Origin: Mesaphorura yosii
Lineage: Eukaryota > Arthropoda > Collembola > Poduromorpha > Tullbergiidae
Length of the DNA stretch: 64,000 nt
Assembly: GCA_009869945.1 (NCBI GenBank)
Contig: WIXG01000398.1
Span: 1-64,000, forward strand
Reading direction: 5' to 3'
The position numbers and the translations under genes are program-made. The notes beneath the pieces were generated by a model. The model made no database searches and had not been told where the DNA came from. It saw only the letters and a program-made list of their open reading frames with translations. This document shows positions 51,301-62,457 of the stretch, piece after piece (the first letter of the stretch is position 1; each line of letters starts with the position of its first letter).

Positions 51301-54287
51301 TGATTTGTTTGTATTGAAATGGACGTAAATCAATCGAGTAAAACTTGTAATCAATAAATTGATTTGCACACATGTCTCGCATTGTCAGCGTCAGCAGGTG
51401 ACAGTTCGGCTTTGGGCTCTTAATTGTTCGACGATTCACTAGCGACCAGACCTCGGTTGAGGCATCCAAGCCTTGAAGGTCACGGTGTGGCAACCTTTAC
51501 ACTTTGTAGAGTAGGACGTACAGACGTGTCTGTTGCATAACCTACTCACATACTGCATACGTAAGCCTTGAAGGTCTTGTCTGAAGTCTAGTCATGCTGA
51601 CCACCTCCTCAAAAAGTGATAGAGATAAGCGATAAAATTTCAGAGGGTTTAAGCGTTGAATGCCATGAGGTCATAAATCCGGCTTAAATGGTAAATGTGT
51701 AAAATAAACTTGAATGATGAGAATGCAAAAGTTTAAAAGTTTTAGTGCAATTAATTTATTTAATTTGATGGAGTTTTGAATCTTATTCATGAGCGTTCAA
51801 CACCTGCTAATTGCACTTCCGAAATTTCTTTGAATTTCTAACAATGATGGCTGACAAACACGACAACATTCTCTTGACACGCGAAGGGATCGAGAGCTTG
51901 ACACCTTTGACATATCTTGAAAGAACTTTCTTGTTTTGTGTCAACAGTTCCAGCCGACTGATGAGAAATCTGGCGGAGAAGATGAGGAGGGACAAACTGA
52001 ACATGTACATCGCAGAACTCTCTTCCCTGGTTCCGATCGTAGCAATGGCCACAAAGAGGATGGACAAAACTTCCGTGCTTCGACTCTCAGCAAACTTTCT
52101 TCGAATTCATTTGAGTACGTTCATCTTTACATCTATTATAAGTTTTAGCTGGATACGAAATTTGTCATATTCCACGAAAGTTCCGCCAAACGTTTCCCCC
52201 GAGTGAATGGGTTAAATTGAATTTTCCACACGAGTTGCCTCGCCCTGGCATTTACAAACTATTTGTGTATACCAGGCTTGAAGAACAACAAGAAGCCCCA
52301 AGTCCCGGCCAAGTTCGCGCCTGAAGGACTGGAGGCCAGTTTGTCGACAACTTTGTTGGATGCACTGGAAGGATTCATGCTAATTGTTACGGCGTCGGGA
52401 AAAATTGTGTACGTTTCAGACAGCGTTGAGAAACTCTTAGGACATTCGCAGTTGGACTTGATGGGCCAGTCTTTATACACAATTTGTCACAATGGGGACA
52501 CAGAGCTTCTTCGTCATCATCTCCAACCTACAAACTTAGCTTCAGGTGCGTGACTGAGTAACAACTGACAGACGCTTCTGGGCACAATCTCTTCCTGTCA
52601 AAATTTGTATACTGACTTTGATTGTTGACTGTAGAACCCTCACCGGATGCAGGTGCAGGTTCCTCAAGCGACTACGCTCCGAGATCGCCGTCTTTCTTTG
52701 GTGGACGTCCTGAGGACACTTTCTCAGGCTTGGCTTCGGGAGAGCGGCGATCCTTTTACGTCCGTCTGGCGGAACGTTCAATGGCACGCGGAGATCCCGT
52801 GCGCCACGTGACTGTTCATCTTATCGGCATGCTGCGGCCCCCAATCAACAAACGTGATGCAGCGAAAGTGACGAAGGGAAAGAAAGGTCAGTTACCCTGA
52901 CGAATCACGCGTGCGTAATCCAACATGTGTCCTTAATGGGTCAAACTGTGTTGCAGAATGTTCTTCGACGACCGGGTCCGGGGACGAGCATCTTCTGGTC
53001 TGCGTCGCGCGACCCTTCCGCAACAAGGGAATCACAGAACTTTCTCTCATGGAAGCTGTACAGGACGAATATGTGACACGACACTTACCTGACGGGCGTA
53101 TTATATACTCAGACCATAGAATCGCTTTCGTGGCTGGATATTTAACGGAAGAGGTGATGGGGTTGTCTGCTTTCAATTTTATCTGTCAGGAAGATCTTCC
53201 ATGGGCCACAGTCGCGAACAGACAAAGTAAATCACATTACTTAACAATGTGACTTAAGTAATAGTATGGCTGAGAAACTGATGAATTGTCTTTGTGTTGT
53301 TTGCAGTGTTCAGCAGTGTGGAAGGTCAAGGGTACAGCGTGTACCGACTTCGGTCAAAAACGAACAGTCTCATTCACTTAAGGACTCGAGGATTTTTGGA
53401 GTTCAACAAAACTACGCAGAAGGTGGAGACCTTCGTCTGCATCAACACACTTTTAGAGTAAGCCAAGATCTGCTGTAATCATTGCAATACCGAAGTGCTT
53501 GTTCTTATCTTTATTAACTAATTACAGTGTGGAGGAAGGCGACAAGGAGCTGGAGAAGGAGAGAGAAAGAATCACTCCGTTCATCACATTTCAGCAAGTG
53601 ACGACCACCTCAACGAGTGCAGGTCCATCCCGAGGCAATGCTCAAATGATAGAACCGGCGAACTCGCTTTTAGCAATTGAAGGTGTGCCCCTGACCGTGA
53701 TCAAGGAGGAACAGGACATCGAGAAATCTCACATCATACCCAACTCCCCTTCCGATGATATGAGCTCAATGGTCGACCTCCCGAACGGTGATGAAGGCAT
53801 TCATGAGAATGGAACTCCAGAGGAGAGCTGCATAATTCCTAGCTGCAATGACTTAACCGAGATGAATGGGGACTTAAATGGAGAACACATTGAGGATGTG
53901 AAAATGCAGATCTCTTCTCCGTCTGCACTGACAACGATTCCTAGTGGTTTGCCGCAGCTGTCCACCAAATCGAACACGGACCACACCCAGCACAAATACA
54001 ACCACGTCAACAGCCCACCAGTTCTCACGAGCGATGTTCTCACGAGTACAGCCACTGCTATTGTGAATGATGTTCTTGGCGGCAGGAGCACGCCCGTTGA
54101 TCTCCTTCCAACAAGACTGAAACGCACATTGAACGATGTCGAAGATCTTGTAACGTCCAGTGCCAAAAGGTCGCATGTCCCTTCTGCCTTCATGTCCTAC
54201 AATCACCATTCACCTCACCTGGGATCGAAATGGGGATCAGAAACACCTACGACTATTCTGTTCGACCAGCACAACAACAATGGTTGA
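30194..54287 (+). CDS. Met: Methoprene-tolerant, bHLH-PAS juvenile-hormone receptor
   Basis: Eight coding exons, 30194-30345, 35909-36124, 51948-52114, 52276-52545, 52635-52886, 52957-53226, 53307-53457 and 53528-54287, join in frame to 745 residues. Residues 1-122 are acidic and Ser-rich with a SUMO-type IKAE. bHLH is at about 125-178 (RNLAEKMRRDKLNMYIAEL, MDKTSVLRLSANFLRIH), the diagnostic Met/Gce basic region. PAS-A starts at about 200 (LEGFMLIVTASGKIVYVSD). PAS-B is at about 362-490 (EYVTRHLPDGRIIYSDHRIA, GYLTEEVMGLSAFNFICQED). The 253-codon last exon is disordered and has a second SUMO-type site, VIKEE. In insects Met binds juvenile hormone in PAS-B, pairs with Taiman/SRC and activates Kr-h1; in Daphnia the same receptor reads methyl farnesoate. 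Introns 1 and 2 are 5,563 and 15,823 nt; the other five are 70-161 nt. ARNT, Clock or cycle are excluded by the bHLH sequence. Confidence 0.93.
30346..35908 (+). other. Met intron 1, 5.6 kb
   Basis: Contains a 129-codon open frame on the opposite strand (31039-31428), which I cannot assign. Otherwise there are no exons, RNA genes or repeats that I can support. Such long 5' introns often carry enhancers, but no specific site is identified. Confidence 0.5.
35909..36124 (+). CDS. Met: Met exon 2
   Basis: Acceptor TTTTTTGTGTGCAG, then 72 residues rich in Ser, Asp and Glu (EEVESCCSASETDDVQAP, SIKSDTEEDKS), ending PLQSSSLPP with donor AG|GTAGTT in phase 2. The phase fits the bHLH exon exactly (AG + T). 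An in-frame ATG in a fair context at 35913 would give a Met protein without exon 1. Confidence 0.65.
41418..41650. repeat. Cluster of ATCACCC(C) motifs with internal inverted repeat
   Basis: ATCACCCC occurs at 41418 and 41585, its complement GGGGTGAT at 41483-41490, and near-copies ATCACCACCCCC at 41611 and ATCACCC at 41641. GGGGGTGTG at 41496-41504 pairs with CACACCCCC at 41548-41556. The stretch is markedly C/G-richer than its flanks. Confidence 0.6.
51844..51947 (+). promoter_or_regulatory. Possible alternative 5' coding start of Met
   Basis: Tandem ATGs at 51844 and 51847 open a frame (MMADKHDNILLTREGIESLT onward) that runs uninterrupted through the splice acceptor at 51946-51947 into the bHLH exon in the correct frame. 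A transcript starting in the end of intron 2 would therefore encode a Met with a different 34-residue N-terminus and no exons 1-2. Confidence 0.35.
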
Positions 54288-57228
54288 ATGAACCAAATAG
54301 GAGTACACGTAGACTCACCACTCATGACCACATCTTTCTGCTTACAGTTACGCATAAATCTAATCTATCTATATTATTATACGTCAAATATTTAACTTTA
54401 TTGAAGAGCATAGCTTCGTAGTTCCCTGCAGCTAGAGATTCCGCGCAATCTCAGCCCTTCATTCCGCCATATACTATTTAAAGTGAGAGAGAAATTTAAC
54501 TCTGTTGTAACTTCCAATCTACTGATCGACCAAACTAGTACAACTTTATTACTTATGCAGATTCTATGAAGTAAAGGACACAGGATAAGGAACTGAAAAT
54601 ATTTTGTACCCTTTAAGCCAGTTATTTTGAGTTCGGGAAGAAACATAAAATTTGACAATCACTTATCAGTTCAAGAAGACACGTTTCCTTTTATCTGTCA
54701 GCTTTTTGAATATATTGTGAAACTATAACCTGCTACAGATAAAGAAACTACAAAAAATTAAAATATGCAGTTAAAGAATTGTACATTGTAACTGTAAAAT
54801 CTTGCCTTGTTTGTCTGTGTTCGTGTAGTATGTAACTGACAGATGCATATAATTTATAAAGGCACTTGAATATTTTTCAGAGAAACGACGCAATTCAGAG
54901 TGAACGCAAACCTGATTAGAAGAAATGAGTTTGAGATTGCTCGCTTACAAATTACCATAGAGTAGTCGCAAATCTGATACCAGTTATACGTATTCTATTT
55001 GGAACTAATGTTAAGTGTGAACTTCTGTCGTTGTGTCGTCGTTTAATTAACTCTTAGCCGTAGCAGCAACGTAGGCGTAATTTTCTCTTGCATCTTTTGG
55101 CTACTTCCCATTCACTATCAACTAAAGTAAAGTTTCTCCCCGGAAGTCACTCTTAATGTCTGTTGAGCGTGCTTTGAATCATGTACGACTTAACGTTCGA
55201 ATCAGTGTATAACTGAACGTGTTGGCTTACATTTACTCTCTAAACCTTTGGTTGCTGTTCTTAGTCAGTTAAATGATCGGATAAATTTGTTCGAAAGACT
55301 GAAATGCAGACCACAGACCCAAATTATTATAGCTAATCAAATCGACTAGGAACAGAGTGACATAAGGTCAGGTGTAGTGAGGGCGAATACCAATGAAGAA
55401 AAGATGAGACTGACGCACATTTGATACAAAAGGAGTGGGTTTGGCGTTTGAGAACTGCATCTGCAAATGTGTCCTGGGAATCTAAGAGATATGCTGCTGC
55501 GCACTTTTCTGACAACTGACAGTCATTCGTTATTTACTTTCTCAATCAATTCCGCTTCATTCTTTTTCTGATGGGAATCCACTGTTTCTCCTGTTCACGC
55601 AAAATTTCTCTCAGGCTTTGGCGTCTCAGGTGAGTCACTCAATCTGGTGACGGTTTATAAAGAGGGCTTTCGTTACTTCGGTCAGGCAACAAACAGGGGT
55701 GAAATATTTTGGTGAGGATATTCCCGAATGTTACTCAAGGGTTTAAGTGTACACTTTCGGTCAGTTCTGCAACTTTTACTCATGGTTTGCTTTTGGGCTC
55801 TTGTTTGTTTTTCTAGCTCCATGACCTCCGTATTCAGGCTAGACTTTGTTAAGTGTATTGTAACTCATTCTAGAGTATGGCCCGTCAAATGTGTTGAAAT
55901 GGTGGGATGAATGTGAGTGAACGATGTGAAAGTGCAATGAATTAAGGCTGACGAATTAGTTAAACCGATAAAACTGTACGCACGTTATGTGAAAATACAA
56001 ATACAAAAAAATATATTACAAAGCAGAGCGTAGACAAATACGGGCCGTATTCTAGGATTACGATAGATGTTTAGCTTTGTAGTGCAGGATAGGAAACGTG
56101 AAAACAGACAAAAGAAACTCGTAAAGCATAAGACTCTTTAGTTAAAGATTTCTAGGAGAAAGTTCACATGATTTACACAACTCAAGGATATATTTCTCGA
56201 CAGAGCATACGATTTTGCTTACTTGGCCCGACTTTTATTTAGTTAAGTATTTTTAAACAAAAGGACGGACTCGACTAAACTAAACAATAAATATACTGAA
56301 TGCAGCTTGAGCTTATATAAATTTTATGTATTTAAAGAATCTTAATCGTACATATGATACACAGGAAGGTCCTTTGCTGGTTGAAAATGGAAACGGAAAC
56401 GTCTCACGGAAAATATGTATTAAATACTGTATCGTTGGTACAAGCTTATGAATCGCTAGTGGATAAAGTTATTGTTAGTTGGCCAATACGATAAGTTAAC
56501 TCTTGTTCAATCATGTTGATTTATTCTGGTTTCTATTTATTGAAATTACGTTGTCCACTCTTCGATGACTTCTTGACTATTTACTATTTAATCGTAGTGT
56601 TTTAGTTGACGAAAGCATTTCTCTTCTTCCACTCCTAATTTGTTCATCGTATTATTAGTTAGCGTGTGTGTTGCGAGTAGAGAAATGTCAATGATAGCGT
56701 ACAATGGTATTAAGCTAAGGAAACAGATTATACTTTGAGTAAGAGCTAAGCTAAGGAACACTCTATTGACAAACGTAAAGTGTTTAGCGAAATGATGTGC
56801 GTACAAGAAACTGAACAAAAATATTGTAACAAAGTATAAAGATTGAATGCAACCCATTAAATATTATTGATATTCAAAATGATTGAAGCTTAGTTTCATT
56901 CTTCCGCTCAGTCCATGATTGCCATGCCGTGATGGAATGCAAGATACAAGTCGTGTAAACGGCTCCGAATATGTATCGTGTTCATTGAACAATAATTCTG
57001 TTCCACGTGCTGAAAAATTGACACTCAACAACACCATTCTAACGTGATATTAATAAACGATTGATTTATTTGCACTAGTTGAGATTTACAAAATCCAGGT
57101 TACAATTAGACACATGTAGTATGCGACAATTGGGAAAATAACAATAGTATTCACTTATAATAGTGAAGTAGCCAACACTTCCGGTTGAGTTACTGCAGCA
57201 GACGAGCGGTGTAGCCTTTGTGCGCGAT
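54288..57228 (+). other. Met 3' flank / 3' UTR, about 2.9 kb
   Basis: A-T-rich sequence without a supportable coding exon. AATAAA occurs near 56285 and again at about 57051, so the Met 3' UTR may be long. Open frames at 56588-56857 and 53801-54193 on the - strand are shadows or chance. Confidence 0.4.
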
Positions 57229-57315
57229 TCAATATTGAGTTGTATTGTTTAGAGAGGTCAAGCTTAGTCCGGCTGCCGCTGCAAGGAACCCAACCAGAAG
57301 TGCCACCTCCGCCAT
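57229..57315 (-). CDS. Possible 28-residue hydrophobic microprotein
   Basis: A short frame from ATG 57315 to TGA 57229 reads MAEVALLVGFLAAAAGLSLT and then a polar tail with NNT. It would be one transmembrane helix with the charged residue at the N-terminus. A second ATG-initiated frame overlaps just upstream. Small size makes a chance frame quite possible; no family was recognised. Confidence 0.2.
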   Translation of the reverse strand: MAEVALLVGFLAAAAGLSLTSLNNTTQY

Positions 57316-57753
57316 CACCTTTCAGATTCGTCTAACATGACCTCCACAGAGCAACGCATTATTTGAGACAGGTAGTTGAGCTGTTTCAAGCTGATGGTTA
57401 ATCAAAATCAATGTAGTCGAGTCACTCACTGGCGTTGTCTAAATTGGTCTGTCAGAATTGCGTGTCAGGTATATCCCTTTGCGACCAAGTTATGAGGAAT
57501 CGTGCGTCGAGTTTGCCTGCACCCTGCCTAGTGTCAAGATTTCACACCACTATAATATCGGTCAGAGATCTTTACATCCCCTTTCTCTTCTCTTTTTGTT
57601 AAATAAGTTAACTGGTGAAATCTCCCTTTCTCCTTCCACTTCCTTCTTCTCGTTATGGCCCTCGTTAGATGACATTGAATGGCCAACTCAGACTTCATAC
57701 ACTCAAAAATGCGTGGCAATCAGACGTAATCTCGTTGATTTAACACCCGTCGG

Positions 57754-57759
57754 TTTATT
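57754..57759 (-). terminator. Candidate poly(A) signal of UBE2M
   Basis: AATAAA on the - strand about 200 nt past the UBE2M stop. Confidence 0.4.
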
Positions 57760-57958
57760 CTAACTCAGAGATTTATGTTGCGTAAATAATAGCCACTAAA
57801 AGATTGCGATTTGGATTCTTAAATATTTTGGGGCTCCCAGTCCCTGTGTAAAGTATTCTAGAGCTACATATGTTCTAGGTATAAATGCAAACTCTTTGCA
57901 TCTGAAATCATTGCAATTTTTTTTAAACAGCTTCTGGGAATTAAAAGTGTGATACCAA

Positions 57959-58676
57959 CTACTTCAAACAGCGCTCGAAATATACGGACCCGATGTAGCC
58001 ACCTCTCATTGCTTTAGTGACGTTTGTCTCGAACAATCTGCGATTTGACTGCAACACATCAGCAGCTTCCTTGTTGAGTGGATCTTCTGGATTCGGCTCC
58101 TATGAAATCACAACAGCGTATTAAAGCAGCAGTAACCTTTAAAAGAAAGTCAACAATGCCAATATTCTTACCAAGAATAGATACTGAAGACCATACACAA
58201 TTGAATTAATTGTAAGAACAGGCTTCCAATCTTCACGCAAAATGTTAAGGCAAACATTTCCCTCCAGGTCAATATTTGGATGGTAGACTTGCGTTTCGCA
58301 TTTAACCTTTGGGGGCTCGTGCGGATAACTGGAACCAATTTTAAATGAAAACACAAATTTCCCATTTTTATAGAATCCTTCGTCGGGGCATATGGTGAGT
58401 TTGAAATTCAGAAGATCGTCTGGCTCCGGGAACTCGGTTGCGCACGTTTTTGGTAAATTCAGCTCATTCAAATCTGAAACGCGCATAAAGAAACGGAATT
58501 ACAGCTGCTCAGAAGAAAAACATATTCTACAGGAGAAGTAAAGAAATCCCCTAATTACCTTTCATTACTCTCAGTTGTGCTGGAGAGGACTTCTTTGACG
58601 AGGATGTGGACGTTGAAGAACTAGGAACGGATTCGCCATCTTTCTTCTGTTGCTTCAGAGAAAATAATTTAATCAT
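57959..58676 (-). CDS. UBE2M: NEDD8-conjugating enzyme UBE2M / Ubc12
   Basis: Three exons, 58676-58559, 58473-58172 and 58099-57959, give 186 residues against 183 in human. The start [16 protein letters not shown] is the family's N-terminal extension, which docks into the NEDD8 E1 (UBA3); a Ser/Thr-rich linker follows. The UBC fold carries [14 protein letters not shown] at 104-106 and the catalytic Cys114 in [18 protein letters not shown]. The end [20 protein letters not shown] through [14 protein letters not shown] is full length. The enzyme takes NEDD8 from the UBA3-NAE1 E1 and passes it to cullins, switching on cullin-RING ligases. The N-terminus distinguishes it from UBE2F. Introns are 72 and 85 nt. 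Confidence 0.97.
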
Positions 58677-59492
58677 CTTAGATTGCAACGAATGATATTG
58701 ACTGAACCAAGATTGTGATTGAGCTGCTTGGGATGCCAGGAATGAACTGAATTATCTGATTGTTCTTCTCAAGCTTGCGATAGCTTGACAATTCAGTTGC
58801 AGTGAAGTATCACGTTAATTACTTGGCTAGGCCAGGCTCATAGTTGAACACCAAATACAATCTTCATTCTGTAACAATAATTGAGAATTATCACGTGCTC
58901 AATAATGAAAGAAGGAATAGCAAACTACTGCAGTTCAAATGCTCGAAATGAGTTTTGATCAAAGAAAGCTTCCAAGGCTTACCGATTATCAAAGTACGAA
59001 GAAATTAATGGAAGTTCTTCTACACGTTCTAGAAACCTAAACAAGAGTCGATTTTTATCGACTGAAAATAGGTACCCCAAACTTGTATTTGCAAATGAGC
59101 ACGACGACGGAATAAAATTCTGATTTGATCCGAGTGAAGAATGAAATGATGTATCGCAATTATGTGCTAGCGATGGTATTTTATGCTGCACTCACCATCG
59201 ATTGTTTTAGAAAGTTTGCTCTCCTCCGCTGTTGCTTTACTCGTGCCGGGGCAATTTCAAATTCGAATTTGCAATATTTCTCGTTGCACCGAGTTTGTTG
59301 ATACATTTTGCAAATTGATCACTTTACTTGTCTAACAGTTTATAAAACGAAAAAAAAGGAGAATAATTACTTGAATTCCGTAGAAGTGAGTTTATGTCTA
59401 GAGTGATTGGAACTGCAGGTTTTGACATGTAGGTTTGTTTAAGAGGAAATTGACTGTGAGTGGAATAAGTCAGTAGCCAAGCGAGATCCAAG
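58677..59492. promoter_or_regulatory. Shared divergent promoter region UBE2M / mRpL22
   Basis: About 816 nt separate two head-to-head start codons of housekeeping genes. A bidirectional promoter with 5' UTR exons is plausible, but no core element was identified. I see no coding exon here. Confidence 0.4.
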
Positions 59493-60327
59493 ATGACATC
59501 CTTGTTGACGAAGTCGTTCGCACCGTCCGTGTTCAAGATTGCTCAGCTTAAGCCATGCTTGCTGCCAAGAAGCGTCAACAACGTTTCTCATAAACTGTTT
59601 AATACAGCAGCCGTCCTAAATTATGAATGGGATTCAAACAAAGGCCCCAGAAGATTTGTACAGTACAATGATGTCCTGTTCCCCCCACAAGCTCCTGACG
59701 AAAAGCCCAGACCAGCGGTAAGTTGAGTCTGCACGCCATGTGGCTGAACTGCAATTACGATCACATAATTAAATATAATTTTTGTACGATAGTATGTGTG
59801 CCACTCCATGGAGAATGTCAAGTACAGTGAGCTCAGGCTTTGGTACGTCGCCTGTTTAGTTCGTGGAATGGCAATCGACGAAGCCCTCCGTCAGCTCGAT
59901 TATATCGGGAAGAAAGGTGGTGCAATTGTCAAAGCAACATTGTTAGAAGCTCAAGAACTGGCAGTTAAGGAGCATAATGTTGAATTCAGAAGCAATCTTT
60001 GGGTTGGTAAGTTCTCACAGTTTGGTACCGCTTCTAAAACAATTTAGTCACTCTGGAGGCGATGTGAGCTTCTAATTTCCGGTTTTACTTTTATTCCCAG
60101 CTGAATCACTCGCCACGAAAGGTATAGTAATCAAGGGACTTAGGCGCCACGCTAGGAAGCGATTTGGAATAATTCATTACAGACACTCGCATTACTTTGT
60201 GAGACTTGAAGAGGGTCCACCACCCAAACATTACTATCACGACCACAGCATAGAGCAAGATGGGCCCACGTTACTCCAGCGGTGGATCCAAGAAAGAAGA
60301 GAGCAACAAATATCCAGAAGTTTATAG
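59493..60327 (+). CDS. mRpL22: Mitochondrial large-subunit ribosomal protein L22 (uL22m)
   Basis: Exons 59493-59717, 59793-60006 and 60101-60327 give 221 residues. The first 40 or so residues (MTSLLTKSFAPSVFKIAQLK, then LLPRSVNNVSHKLF) are basic and hydroxylated, a mitochondrial presequence. The uL22 domain follows: KYSELRLWYVACLVRGMAID, EALRQLDYIGKKGG, LLEAQELAVKEHNVEFRSNL and HARKRFGIIHYRHSHYFVRL. The tail EEGPPPKHYYHD is the mitochondrial-type extension. The protein lines the peptide exit tunnel of the mitoribosome. The introns are 75 and 94 nt. A cytosolic RpL17 identity is excluded by the presequence and the tail. Confidence 0.96.
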
Positions 60328-60435
60328 TCAATAGAAGAGTCAAAAATTCTTCCTAAGATCTAATCAAGTCTTACAAAGTACTATATTGAATTCTTGCGTT
60401 GTTGACTGTTGATCATTTTTAATATGCACCTATAC

Positions 60436-60441
60436 AATAAA
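60436..60441 (+). terminator. Candidate poly(A) signal of mRpL22
   Basis: AATAAA 109 nt after the mRpL22 TAG, on the coding strand. Confidence 0.55.
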
Positions 60442-61311
60442 TAAGCCCTTCAAGTAATCGACCTGATTAATTAATTTATAAAAACTTCGCATAAGAGGTG
60501 CTTGCAAGGAGTTCATAGTTCATCAATTTCAATACTCAAAGCCATGAATCTGAAGCCAAGCTTGTAAAACGGTTAAATAACCGTAAACGAATCTATAAAG
60601 TATTTATTTCATCCGTTTCGCATCTAGTTACATCAGTTTATAAAAACACGATATTTCTTATCAAGATCTCTACATGGCTTGGCTACCTGTATAAACTACT
60701 CGTAATAACCTGACAGCTTACAGTCAGAATTCCTAAAAGATAGCTTAGCCAGACAATGTTGTCACAACTCAAATTCGGAAAAGAAGAAATTTTATGAAAC
60801 TAAATCACCCTCCAAGTGAGCCTATAGCGTATTTTGTAGGTGACAATGACGTGGCCCTATTAGATTAATGTATTAGCTAAATTTCTACATTAACTCCTCT
60901 CACGGAAAATAAGGCAACACAAAATAAGAGTTCTTTTCAGTGAAGATGTGTACTTACAGCTAAATTACTGACACATGAAATAGGAAGCCATGAGTCATAA
61001 GTTGGTTCTGAGAATGGGAACGCGAGTCCTTCGTTTCCCACTGAATCGTTCCCACATACTTAATCCAAAGATCTAACTAATTTGTCATGTATAAGTGCAT
61101 AACTGAACACAATTCAATCTTTATAGTATACGAAGATACAAGTCCTAGGACACTTAGTACTTAACTCGAAATAATGGTGACAATGTAGCAACCTGGCATA
61201 GCATAGCACGATGTGTGATTGTACAAAGCGTTGTGGAGCTTGTCACGTTGAAAGATGAGATTACATGGATTGTCGATCTGCATTTCGTTTCCTTCTCATG
61301 TACGCAGAATA
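60442..61311. other. Convergent 3' region mRpL22 / Ly6 gene
   Basis: About 870 nt, presumably mostly the 3' UTR of the - strand Ly6 gene; AATAAA on the - strand lies at 60603-60608. No coding feature is supported. Confidence 0.45.
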
Positions 61312-61957
61312 CTACTGCCAACCTGAGACGATTTGACGAATAGAGAGCAGTATGATACCACAGACATGTAACTTGCTCACAACGCGATCGAATGATGCTC
61401 CGTTGCAGAGAGTTGTCATGCATTCACAGACTTCCTCAAATCCAGATGATTTCGAGTAACTGGTTACGCACTTATCCCTTGGCTCCCGATCCTCCGACTT
61501 CTTCAAGCAATTGCGATGAAAGTGTCTTGCATCTAAAGATAATAAAAAGCAGTTGGGAATTTAGCAATTAGTGACTGACACAGAACAAACCAAGTCAACG
61601 AAAGTTTGCGTTGTTCCAAATATCTATCTCAGTACCTGAGGTTTTAGTAGTTCGATAAGCGACGGTCTGGCATCCATAATCACAAGCAACAGTAGCTCCT
61701 GCTTCAGGTACAAATTTGTACGACGAACACGTGTCAACGTTTGGTACCGATGAGTTGGCCATTTCACTCCAGGAACAAGTGTAGCACCGGAATGGTTTGT
61801 CAGACGCTTCGATCAAACCCTTCGTTGTACTATTGCGCCTCAGAGTGTCATTCTTCTGGGTGTCGCCTGAAGTACTTGAATCGGTATTTCCGGTTGCAAT
61901 TAGGAACAGGATGAGCACAAGAGAAAGTACACTTTTGCTTTGAAACCACAACTCCAT
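61312..61957 (-). CDS. Ly6/uPAR-type GPI-anchored protein (quiver/sleepless-like)
   Basis: Two exons, 61957-61636 and 61532-61312, joined over a 103-nt intron give 180 residues. Start MELWFQSK is the first ATG leading into a signal peptide (SVLSLVLILFLIATG). A Ser/Thr/Asn linker with sequons NDT and NST follows, then the three-finger domain: FRCYTC, VDTC, VACDYGC in exon 1, and RNC, DKC, EVCEC, TTLCN in exon 2. That makes ten cysteines in the Ly6 order ending CN. A hydrophobic C-terminus (LHVCGIILLSIRQIVSGW) fits a GPI-anchor signal. Arthropod members (sleepless/quiver, boudin, crooked) act at the cell surface on channels, septate junctions or sorting. Which one this is cannot be told. The long linker between signal peptide and domain is somewhat unusual. 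Confidence 0.85.
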
Positions 61958-62135
61958 CTTGATTTCCACGAATCCACACAGATGAACACAATCACGATGC
62001 CAGTCTTTAGCCAAGCACCAGAACTTCCAGCACGAAGGAGCCCGAGTGAATGAATGTCTAAATTGAATGAGTCTCTGACTGCAGATCGTAATTATTGAGA
62101 AATTCGACTGAATAGTTCATATGCTGAGGATAATT

Positions 62136-62457
62136 TCATGTTAATGCTATCACTGCTGTTACCGCTCCTATTACAATAGCTGCAGTTGGGGAGCCAAGAG
62201 CAAACGCTATTTCTGCTATACCGCCACCTAATATTGTAACAATACCAGCAATAGAGTACGCGTCTCTTGCCACCTATTCTGAATAAATTGTTTCGACTAT
62301 AGCTTTATCACTTTTGTTAGCTAGTTTAGCCGCCTTCTCTCTAGACGTGTTGAGCTTGGAGGAATCGATATTTAATACGACTTAACTTACTTGCGACACG
62401 CTCGAAATTGATCGTGTTGCGTTCTTTCGTATCTTTCTTAGCGTACTAAATTACAAA
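62136..62457 (-). pseudogene. Decayed hydrophobic coding remnant
   Basis: Reading the - strand, one frame gives SSKLNTSREKAAKLANKSDK, then AIVETIYSE, an in-frame TAG at 62276-62274, and continues VARDAYSIAGIVTILGGGIA and ALGSPTAAIVIGAVTAVIAL to TGA at 62138-62136. A different frame just upstream carries KKDTKERNTINFERVASKL. Charged helix followed by a Gly/Ala/Val/Ile-rich hairpin is not what random sequence yields. With a stop and a frame change it looks like a broken gene, of unknown family. Alternatives are an intron I have misplaced or stop readthrough. Confidence 0.35.

Larger units (their letters stand above)
36125..51947 (+). other. Met intron 2, 15.8 kb
   Basis: A very long intron for this compact genome. 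It holds a cluster of ATCACCCC words and a GGGGGTGTG inverted repeat (41418-41650), and a 178-codon open frame on the + strand (48166-48702) without recognisable domains. I see no transposon termini, no RNA gene and no conserved exon of another gene in it. Confidence 0.5.
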
